A DNA stretch of 32,299 bases from Psilocybe azurescens. Lineage: Eukaryota > Basidiomycota > Agaricomycetes > Agaricales > Agrocybaceae. The notes under the pieces were generated by a model. The model was given only the letters and a program-made list of their open reading frames with translations. It was not told where the DNA came from and ran no database searches. Position numbers and translations under genes: made by a program. Of this stretch, positions 21,401 to 32,299 are shown in pieces (position 1 is the first letter of the stretch; every line of letters starts with the position of its first letter). The stretch is taken from NCBI GenBank assembly GCA_023853785.1, contig JAJIRX010000068.1:1-32299 (forward strand), given 5' to 3'.

Positions 21401-24163
21401 GAGGACGCGGGGAGGACGCCAGTTGGGAGGAGGGCGGGTACGCCCTGGGGTGGTGGTGGTGGTGGTGGTGGGAATGCGAATGCGAATGCGAATGCGAGCG
21501 GTGATTATTTCCAGCAGCAGCAGCAACATCATCGTGAGCTAGGAGGAGGAGGAGCGGCAGCAGCAGCAGCTGCTGCTGCTCGAACGCCCCGAGCAGATGA
21601 TTATTATCGACATTCGATGAACCTCCCGACACCTGTTCCTGTGCAGCGCGTGCCGTCTTTTGCGCGCGGACTAGCGGGGCCTACGCCTATGCCTACGCCA
21701 ATGCCGCCTATGGTAACTAGGATATCAGAGGCGCGGTTATCGACGCGCTTGAGTGTGAATCTGGGAGGAGGTGCTGGTGCTGGTGTGTCGCAGCACCCGG
21801 GGATGTACAAGCATGCGTCGCGAAGCCTGATTGACGTGCATGCGATAGAGAAGAAGGAAAGGGTTGAGCAGATGGTGAGAGAGGATGAGGAGGCACAGGA
21901 GGAGGATCGGAGGCAGAGGGTTAAACAGCTGAGGATGAGCATGAAAGCGGGTGGGCCTGGGCAGTGGACGACGCCATTTGAGGATAATGGGACGGGGAAG
22001 CGCGGTGGTCAGAAGATGAGGACGGAAATAGATGGTGAGGGTGGTGTGTTGTCTGGACCGGGTGTCAGCAGAAATGCTGGCATTGGTGCTACTGCTGGTA
22101 GGGACCCGGCTGGCATGCCACCTCGTTCGGCCGATATTGTTACGAGAGAAGGAGGCGAGGCAGCTTTTAGTGAAGAAGCATGCTCCGCTTCCGGCGTGAT
22201 AGGACGAGGAGGGCCTGGAGGAGAAGACCTCAGGGATGACGGTGCAGCTTTAGCTGCTACCGCCACTGCCATGGCTGCTAGCGTCAACAAGAGGATCAGC
22301 ATGGCTCCTGCGTACGACGCCCTCTCTCATCCACTGCGGCGACGGCGCTCGATGCCGACGTTCACAGCGACGACCGCGCCGCCACCGTACCCGGACTTTG
22401 CGCCGCACCCGCAGTCAGGGCTCAAGGGCATCCGGATTCTACCGCGCGAGGACGAGGGCAGGAGGTGCTGCCGCCGTACACGAACGATATCAAGCTGGTG
22501 GCGATCATGCCGCGGAAGCTGGAGTTTTCGAGGCCGGGTGTGCAGGCGAAGGACAGGAAGTGGAGGAGGGTGCTGTGTGTGCTGGAGGGGACAGTGTTTA
22601 AGGTGTATAAGGCGCCTGCGGGGCGTCAGGCGTCGGGGCGCTGGGGCAGTGGTGGGAGAATAAGGTCGGGGTGGGGGATGTGGCGGTGGCGGGCCCTGTA
22701 ACGACTACGACTTTTGCGAGTGGTAGTGGTGCAGCGAGTGGGTCGGGAAGGAGGTCGGGAGAGGGCGCGGGTAGTGGACATTCGAGGAGGCCTTCTGGAC
22801 AGTTGAATGGAATTCCTAATGTGAATCCGGGAGATTTTGCTGGAGGACGTGGGGAGGATGGTGTGCGTGCTGCGATTGCTGCTGTCGAACAGGTGGAGAG
22901 GGCGGTTGAGAGGGAGAGAGAGAGGGACTTGCTTAGGGCACGGAAGAATGGGGAGGTCGAACCGCGGGATGATGAGCAGACGTCGCCGGTGGACAGTGTT
23001 AGTACTGGCGCTGGTGGTTCGCCTGTGCAGCTGCAGCCTCCGGCGTTGCATGTGCAGGGACATCATCATCTGCAGCTGGATCATCCGAGCGGCAGTGGCT
23101 GCAGCGAGGGACACTCGGGTAGTGGTGGGCTTTTGCCTGCTACCAGGTCGGCACTGAATCTCGCGGTGCAGTTGCTCAAGCCAGGCGGTTCATCGCGGCA
23201 TGGTCATGCACGATCGAGCAGCGATGTGGGTCATAGCCCGATGCGAGCTCATTCGCCACGGTCTTCGTTGAATATCCCGAGAAGTGGGAGGACGACGCCG
23301 ACTTCTTCGTTGCCTTCGCGTTCGCCGACGCCGTCGCCTTCTGTGGCCAATTATTCGAGGCCGTCGACGCCTGCGACATCGATCTCGATGGGGTCAACGT
23401 CGCATTTACATACCCATTCGACGAATTCGCATTCGGCTTCGTCCGAGAGATCAGGGTTCCGAGTTGGCGCTGGATCGATGGCGGGTGGTTCTAGCTCTCG
23501 CGCTAGCAACTCGAGACAGGCGGCGCGGCCGAATGTGGCTATTGTTTCGCGAGAGAAGGAGAAGCTGGAGAAAGAGAAGGAACGGATGCTGGAACCGGAC
23601 AAAGCGGATTTGATCAGGGCGTATACTATGCAAAACGCGGAGAGCGGGCTGGGCAGTGATTATTTGAAGCGGAAGCATGTTATCCGAGTAAGACTGGAGG
23701 GCGAGCAGTTCTTGCTGCAGGCGCAAGATGTGGACAGTGTTATAGCGTGGATTGAGGTATGTATTTCTTACCTCCCCTTTTTTCTCACTGTATCGAGGTA
23801 TCGAGGTATTTTGTCTGATTGACGTTTTCTTGGCGACTTGTAGGGGTTGCAATCTGCGACCAACATTGCTTTGGATCTGGACGAGAGGCCCATGCCTCGT
23901 GGGCCAATCTTTCCGAGGTGTGTACTCATTTCAGTTTCAGTCTTTTTCTTTGCTCTTTTTATCTATTTATGAGCGCGGCACTGACGTGTGCTTTCTTTCG
24001 GGATTCCTGTAGACGGAGGAGACGCCGACGAGTGCAACCTGCGCCTATTAATACCAACACTGCTAACGTGCCAGCTGACAACCCGTCTCCTACTGGGCAA
24101 ACTCCGGTGACTGCCAGTCACCTCGCTGCCCCTCTAACTCGGTCTGCTGTGAGACGACAGTGA
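18479..24163 (+). CDS. Large PH-domain protein with disordered N-terminus
   Basis: Exon 1 18479-18553 ([19 protein letters not shown]), exon 2 18661-23756, exon 3 23844-23917, exon 4 24013-24163; about 1800 residues. Roughly the first 1290 residues are low-complexity (Ser, Pro, Gly, Asp/Glu, poly-Gln). The C-terminal part is a split pleckstrin-homology domain: [40 protein letters not shown] and [10 protein letters not shown], then an insert of about 300 residues, then [40 protein letters not shown] and [20 protein letters not shown], followed by [19 protein letters not shown] domains bind phosphoinositides or proteins at membranes; that role is inferred. Clean one-base corrections are needed at C run 20198-20202, G run 22456-22458 and G run 22635-22638 (or 22643-22646). 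Shifts inside G-rich tracts near 19560-19580 and 20763-20768 are two missing or one extra base. Family members I recall in Agaricomycetes share the split and the Arg-rich end. Confidence 0.9.
20906..20947 (+). repeat. Polyglutamine tract (14 codons) in the PH protein
   Basis: Fourteen consecutive CAG/CAA codons in the reading frame that continues into the PH domain. Mixed CAG and CAA use means it is not a pure trinucleotide run. It sits in the disordered region between an acidic stretch and a Ser-rich stretch. Confidence 0.9.
21449..21496 (+). repeat. Gly tract followed by four AATGCG hexamers in the PH gene
   Basis: A GGT run encoding about eight Gly (21449-21472) is followed by four perfect AATGCG units (21473-21496) encoding alternating Asn-Ala. 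Both are in the frame of the PH protein and are coding minisatellites that could vary in length between strains. Confidence 0.85.
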
Positions 24164-24768
24164 TGAAACTATTTCGGCTAAAAAGACACCAGAAGGAAGC
24201 TATCTCTGGGATTCAGAGGGTGTGAAACATTACTAAGTTCTGACTTGGATAAATACAAAATGCTCGAGCTATTGGATGACTGTATAATTATTTACATGTA
24301 CCAGTACATATACGCTATCTACACGGACAACTTTATGATATGACTGGCTGGATGATAAGAATGATAAAAAGCTGTGAGGTGTTGCGTTTATTTTCATGTT
24401 CCCACGGGTGAATCCGAAGTAATCCGGTTTTGTCATGTTGAAGGCCCGCTGTTATCTGCACCGCCCACCATCGATATTCATTCATCCCCCAAACAACTTC
24501 CCCGAGCAAGATACTTCCGACTGCGCCTTCCACACAAGACTTCCTCCCCAACGAAAACTCCCTAAAAATACATACACCCTAAGTGTACGGGTCTTTGACC
24601 GCCAGCGTCGTCCAGCCAACTCAACCCCAATCCCCCGCACTCATTTTTTCTCCCCTCTTCTGCTTTGGTCAGCGGTTCTTTGGTGTTACCACTCCTCGGT
24701 TATACACCCACAAATATCATAGCTAGACAAACAAGGCGTCTTTGCGGTTAGTTTAAAGGCAAAAGAGC
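24164..24768. promoter_or_regulatory. Intergenic, 3' end of PH gene and PP1 promoter
   Basis: About 600 bases. The right half, before the PP1 ATG at 24769, is strongly pyrimidine-rich on the plus strand (for example around 24645-24665), as often seen in front of highly expressed fungal genes. No specific element can be assigned. Confidence 0.45.
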
Positions 24769-26569
<1,801 letters not shown>

Positions 26570-29500
26570 AACGAGCTAAGGCATATTTGGGTTGATGATG
26601 ATGCAAGGGCGGGTGGGGGACTCACGAGAGTTGTCCTTTTACCACACAACACACACAACACACCAACAACATCTACCGTCCTCTTTTCTTTTTCGTCCGT
26701 CTTGAGTGTATATTTTATCACATTTTCGCATATTCTCGTTTTCTCGTCTGTCCCGTCGTGTCTCTGTTTTCTATCCCAGCCCTCGATATTTGATACTCGA
26801 CCCTGTCTGTCTGACATCTCTTCTACTCTAATCTCATCCTTTTTCTTTTCAACGCTCATTTGCGTTGGGTTTTTCTCTCTCCTCTATTCTTCCATTCTTT
26901 CAATTATCTTTTTCCTCTTTACTTCTCTTTTTATTATTCCATTTGATATCTCGGTTAAGCGTTGGCACGATTTAGTTCTTACTTTTTCACTTTTTTGTTG
27001 TGAGGGGTTTTGGTTCGGTTTACGAGAGAAAAGCTGAAGATGGTGAATCATGGCAGTCCGTCCGTCCGTCCGTGCATCTGGTTGGGGGTTGGTTTGTCAT
27101 CGAACGGTTTTCCCCTCTCTTTCTGCCCATATGTTATTTATGGTGAAATCCATCCCTCGGGTTGCGCTTTGTCGTGTTGAAGGTATCGCATGTACAGTGC
27201 ATTGTAGGCGAAGCATGCATAGTGGGCGACAGTCGACGTTACGTTGTGGAGTCGCTCGTGGCAAGCTCAATCCCCTCGGAGGCTACACCTTGGGTTCTTT
27301 CGTTGTGTAGTATGATGGATAATGGGGAATTTCTAGGAGAGACTTGGAAAGACTCGGAACAGCTGTTGCTGTCTCTGCCTAGGGAGGAGATAGTATTTCG
27401 GTGGAGATTCGAGGAAGGAGATAGTATTTTCAGCTACATCCAGTGAAATTTTTTTACGCAGACTCGGATATGATATGACAAGTTATTTATTTAGAAGTAA
27501 ACCCAAGGGAAAACGTAGTGTGAAAAGTCTCCCAAAACGAAACCATAAAAAGAACACTTTTGGAAACAGGTCAGAGCTTTGAAAAGTCTAAACTCAATTT
27601 AGCCTGTCGGATCCAAAGTAGTATTTTGCGTTGTATTGAGTCATCAATCCCCATGTTTGCTTGTTTCCTCTTGACCACCAACTCTTAGAATAGCGTTCTA
27701 TCGATGTCTTCGGGCACAACCACAAAAATCATTGAAGGGCTATGTATACGACGGGTATACTATCATACTATCTTACTGCGACTAAACTGGAACTGTCAAA
27801 GTTCGCATTTTCACAACCATTTTCTTCTCTTTTCTCAGCTCGACATCTCTAGCTCTTTTCTTAGGCTTATCCATGAGTTGGGATCCTGGCTTTTGCTCTA
27901 CGCACTTCGAATTCTGAGCATGCGCTGCGCCATGTCCTCTAAAAGCATTCATTGCTGTCCAAGCACTCGGTTTGCTACTTCCAGAGGCTCTTTATCTTTC
28001 GTTATCTATTGCCGCGAAAGGTGCACGGTCGATATTAGACTTCATTTCAGCTTGATTAATACTCGAGCTCGACTTGTCACTGGCCAGTGAAGCGAGGTAG
28101 CTATTTGATCACTTCGGCGTATAAAGGGCTTTACCAGGCTTACTCTGGTTTTCTCCTTGCAACTAAAAGTACATATTATATGGCGCGCAGTCTTTTGATG
28201 GATTCTTTGTAGTCTTCATCAGCAAAACGCGTTTACGATCGACCCCCGACTCCCAATGGCCATGTACGGCCATGTGCTCGCCATTCGGAATTCTTTGCCT
28301 CCCAAATTCCACCGCACCGTGCTACCGACCCGCCCCGTACGGTCCCGTCGATGGATATGCTGCCCGCCTAGTGCAGGGCTATGTTTGACGCCACATACAT
28401 TCTCTCACCGTCGTCTTTCCATCTTGACCCACTCAGAACTCTTGCTCTTACCGGCGACGCTTGAATGCCGTCATGCAGCAGTATTTCTGATTTTCTGCCA
28501 GAACACCTCCTGGCTAAACCGCTTTGCATTATCTCACCCTTATTCTGGCGCCCCTCGGATCTCGAATGGGACCACTGGATGATCTCAAGGCGTATAATAA
28601 GAACACAATACACCCGTTCATTGAGCCGTTCATTTTTACCGCTTCATTTAGGCCCAGTCGGTCCACCACGAAGTCGCTAATTTAAGCACCCTCCCACTGT
28701 CGTGCATCATAAAGCTCTTCGATGTATGCTGTTTCTGAAAATTTGAACGCTTAGTACTTCAGAAATACCTCCCAACTTCTCAGATGTCCAACGGGATGCG
28801 AGGCTATCTCAAGAGAGGTCTATAAGTGCTCTCAGTCTTGACTATAACCCAAGGTGGCTTCCCGTTCCCATCGCATTGCTCCTGCTATCTTATCCTTTGA
28901 TGGCGGTTTCTTCCCATCTTGGTCCACGAAACCGACGCTGTCGTTCTGTATGTGCATATGGAAAGAGGTGTGGTTGATCTATTTCTCCGCTGTCTATATG
29001 CAGTATGATTAGGGTATATTTTAGTGCTCGTCATGCTCTTCATTGACCGCCCAAACTCATTGTAGAATCCGTTCTTGCCCGTCGCGTTCAAAGGGACTTT
29101 TTAGGACTCAAGTTCAAGGTTTTCAGTTTCAGTTTAAAACCATCTCGCATCGCGCTGGTCTAGAAAGAACTCAGTGTGAACAATGCATTGGAATACTTGA
29201 ACTTGGTCTTACATGGAATTCTTACCACTTGGTATGATGCAGATAATGATACTGCGACTATGTCTTGCCTCCTATAAAACATTTACCAAATGGACCTATT
29301 CCTTTGGGAATGGCACAGAGTGCAATTGAGCGCGGTGCACACGATGACAGGATAAGATCGCGAGCCTCGGAGAGTCTCAACCCCTCTCAATCCCAGTTTC
29401 GATTCAAGAGTAACTTCCGAAGAAACAGCGTATGTTTGGCACTTGAATGACCCTTTAGAAATTCTTGGCGATAGATAACTGACCGCGAGTGTCTTTAGGG

Positions 29501-30184
29501 AACGTAGAGCACATAAGTTTCTCTTGGAATTAGTATATAAAAATAGAAGTGTGTACCACACTAGGCGATATCAGTGTGGTAGGCAGGTGACAGGTAGAAT
29601 GTGGAATTTACGTACATAAGTACCGAAATCAGTATATATTAGTATGTGTTATGCAAGTACATATGTAGTCATGGACCATACGCACTAAACTGCGGAGCCT
29701 ATCCGGGCTTGGTACTTACGAATATGTATGAGAACAATCAATTGAAAGAACATTTTAAAAATGGCGGAACGACTGATCCCGCCGGTTTTCCGTGTCGTGT
29801 AGACTGAAGATCGAGGAGAGGATCCTCAGTAATGATCGAAACATTGCATAACAAAAATAAAGACTTGAGCTGCCAGAACTTAAGATTTCCTTCAAAAATG
29901 GGAAAATGGTTCGTGATAATGCAAAGTCTTGAATATAGTGTACGACATGACATGATGGGGTGAAATGATACAAGTACAAACTCATATCCAAAGGGATAAT
30001 GCTATAAGAAAGTGCGAAATAGCCAAATAAGAAAAAGGTAAACTCGGTTGAATCGAAGAAACTTCTTCCTAAGTTCACAATAATAAAAGAAACCGTTAGA
30101 GTACACAGCTCGGAAAAGAATTTCGCTCTACACAGCGATAAGTCTATCGAAGCATTCTTAAAAGCGAGGAGAGAGTGAGAGAAA
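26570..30184. other. Long intergenic region, no gene recognised
   Basis: About 3.6 kb. The first 500 bases follow the PP1 stop and are T/C-rich, probably PP1 3' UTR and flank. A (TCCG) tandem run of about four units lies at 27057-27073. Further on, open frames at 27704-28090, 28256-28582 and minus 28885-29091 show no domain blocks, no signal peptides and no splice-linked continuation. The last few hundred bases lie downstream of the minus-strand transporter and may be its 3' UTR. Diverged or single-exon orphan genes cannot be excluded. Confidence 0.4.
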
Positions 30185-32124
30185 TTAGGCCTTCTCGTGG
30201 AAGGAGCCGGAGGATTTCTCGTCATCCTTGTCTCTGAGTTCGTTTTGGGCAGCGGTAGCTGCGAGTTGTGCAGCAACCTCCTCGCCGTCGAAGAGAGCAG
30301 CGGTTTCCTCGAGAGTGTGGTTTTGGTCTCGACGAGGACTACAGGATGGATATGATTAGTTGAGAAATAGGCAACAGGAGATCGTATACGTACAGAAGTA
30401 GAGGAAAACGGCCTCGAAGCAGAGCCAGGCAACGTAGAACAGGTAGTACTTCCACTGGAGTTTTCTGTGAAAATCCATTAGTATAGAGAGGCGCTTGACA
30501 TTTGAGGAAGACATACCGAGAGCAACAGGGTTGACATATTGATTGAAGATAAGCGACAAAGAGATGGCGAAGTTGAATACGGTGAATCCTTTGGCACGAA
30601 TGTTATATGGTAGAATCTCAACGGTATAGGACACAATGAGAGGGCTGAAGGCAATGTCGTAAGCAGCATAGTAGAGGAAGATGAACGCGATGACTGAGTG
30701 TGCTGCAGATTCGTTTTGGTGTTTGCGTAAACGGCAGAGCAAGCAGTTTGCAGAGTGAAGAAGATGATCATGCCGGAGATGGAGCACAGGAAAAGGCGGC
30801 GTCCGACCTTGTCGACGAAAGCGGACGCAAGGAGAGCCCAAGCCAGATTCCAGATTTGGAGGATACCATTGATGAGAAGCTGGATGGTGGGGTTGGTGAT
30901 GCCAATGGTAATGAAGACCTTGTTTAGGTAATAAGAAACGAGACCATTTCCAGACCATTGCGAGAAGAAGGCGAGAGCAATGATAATCCTCATGCGTCTC
31001 CTGTTTCCGGGGTAGCGAAGAGAGTCTTCCAGCCGATTGTAGATTCGACCTCACGATCGAGCTCAATGGCGGCTTTGATTTCCTGATACTCGTACTGAAC
31101 AAGTGGGTCTTCCTCGTTGCCATCAGCGTGGTAATAAGCGAGAGTTTGAAGGGCTTGTTCATTGCGACCTTTCTTGATCAACCAACGAGGCGACTCGGGC
31201 ACGAACCAGATCAGGCAAACCTGAAGAACAGAGGGCAAACCCTGAAGAGCAGAGGGAAGACGCCATGCCCATGTACTGTTGATCTTGAAGGAACCAAAGT
31301 GGTCCAAGCAGCGCTGTATTCCCCAACTGTTAATGCCCTGCAAAGCGTCCGCGGATAAAAATAGACTTACACAATGGCGCCCGAATACCAAAGAGAGTTG
31401 TAGGTTGAAGTTAATTGAGCACGGTATACTGGGTAGGAGATCTCAGTAACCAACATAGGGGCGGCACCGGCGGCGAAGGTAAGACCGAAACCAATCAAGA
31501 AGCTAAAGGTATATTATGAGATTTTTTTGAAAACCATCAGCCAATAAATAAGGGCATACCGGGCACCAATGAACATGCCAACAGATTGAGAGGCGGTCTG
31601 GAGAATTGTAGCACCATAATGAAAGCGCCAATGAAAATGGTAGTGCGACGACCGAGACCATCGGCAAGATACGGGGAGAAGGGATAGGCAGCCAGAGACC
31701 AATGTTCTAAAAAATGAATGAGATTATGGAGGGCTGCACAGGTGTCGAAGAAGCTCACCTGAATGGCGTTAAGCAAACCAAGCTTTCCACCCTAGGATTC
31801 CCAAAGTAATCATCCCACTGAGTCAAAGACTGCAATCCGTTCATCATACTTCCATCGTAACCATTCGTGGACGAGGTTATGAGGCTGCGAGTATGATAAT
31901 AAGCATATGATCACGTTAAATATTCAAATAAAAGCTCACAGAAGTAGAATCCAGAAATTGAGGTAAATCAACCTAGAGGACGAGAGAAGTTGAAGTTGAA
32001 GGCAACCAAATATGCTAGTAAAAAGCAGTCTTACCGTTTGTTGTTGCGCCATGTTCTGTTCGGATCGACAGAGATGCCCATAGGCAATCGTGGTTCCCGA
32101 GTTCGCAACTGCTCCTGCACCCAT
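30185..32124 (-). CDS. MFS sugar transporter (sugar/H+ symporter, lactose-permease-like)
   Basis: Eight exons on the minus strand: 32124-32035, 31972-31940, 31884-31759, 31706-31560, 31502-31371, 31313-30517, 30464-30394 and 30338-30185; about 518 residues, stop at 30185-30187. Start MGAGAVANSGTTIAYG. Sugar-porter signatures: GYDGSMMNGLQSLTQW in the first membrane region, LADGLGRRTTIFIGA, PESPRWLIKKGR before the central loop, VDKVGRRLFLCSISG, and VETKNHTLEETAALF after the last helix. About twelve hydrophobic segments are visible. It should sit in the plasma membrane and import a sugar with protons; the substrate is not readable. Eight one-base deletions are needed: runs at 31790-31792, about 31695, about 31610, 31296-31298, 31007-31012, 30714-30717, 30461-30464 and 30321-30324. 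One extra or two missing bases are needed at 32077-32079. After these all eight splice phases agree, which argues for consensus error in an intact gene. Confidence 0.94.
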
Positions 32125-32299
32125 TGTAAGCTTGTGTCCTGGGTAGAGGGAGGAGGTGGATGGGTTTGGAGAATAGTTCAAACGGTATTTATAACATTAT
32201 GGATCTAGTCTGAGATGGAACACGTCGGTATGGTAGATGTCCAGATGACCAAGTTTTTCCAGAGGTACACCGCCGATTTTGCAACCTCAGATGTCAACC
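32125..32299. promoter_or_regulatory. Upstream flank of the transporter gene
   Basis: The last 175 bases lie upstream of the minus-strand transporter ATG and are expected to hold its 5' UTR and proximal promoter. No specific motif identified. Confidence 0.4.

Overview
The window looks like a nuclear contig from a mushroom-forming basidiomycete (Agaricomycetes). Genes carry several short introns of about 55-130 nt with GT-AG ends, intergenic DNA is AT-richer than the exons, and the recognisable families (DUF4246, DUF7729, DUF1769/UPF0590, a PH protein with a long disordered N-terminus, a sugar-porter MFS) are typical of this group. The species cannot be named from sequence reading alone.

Layout, left to right. 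1-1149 (+): 3' part of a DUF4246 gene, cut by the window edge. 1561-2668 (+): type II haloacid-dehalogenase-like hydrolase. 2669-5920: no gene recognised. 5921-7240 (-): DUF7729 surface protein with a signal anchor and a GPI-like tail. 7241-11829: gene-poor, with a degenerate repeat array (about 9490-10400), a perfect AT palindrome and the remnant of a probable small secreted protein (10584-10850). 11830-12643 (-): cysteine-rich secreted protein with a GPI-type tail, assembled here from three exons. 12944-14061: fragments of unrecognised proteins on both strands. 15790-17249 (+): DUF1769 protein. 18479-24163 (+): very long PH-domain protein. 24769-26569 (+): protein phosphatase 1 catalytic subunit. 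26570-30184: no gene recognised. 30185-32124 (-): sugar/H+ symporter of the MFS.

The dominant pattern in the window is technical or degenerative. Seven of the eight recognised genes need single-base frame corrections to give their family protein. At least 21 of these corrections are one missing base, usually inside or next to a short homopolymer, and the protein similarity resumes at once in the new frame. Only the PP1 gene reads through all seven exons without correction. This fits an unpolished consensus with homopolymer undercalling far better than a run of pseudogenes. Raw open reading frames in this window are therefore unreliable, and gene models must be joined across frames.

The genes do not form a pathway or cluster. 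The right half holds conserved cellular genes (DUF1769, PH, PP1, transporter). The middle holds secreted or surface proteins, decayed fragments and repeats, which is typical accessory DNA. I saw no convincing new defence, mobile or biosynthetic system. The best candidates for something undescribed are the unknown reading frames at 12944-13543 and 13702-14061 and the cysteine-rich GPI-type protein.
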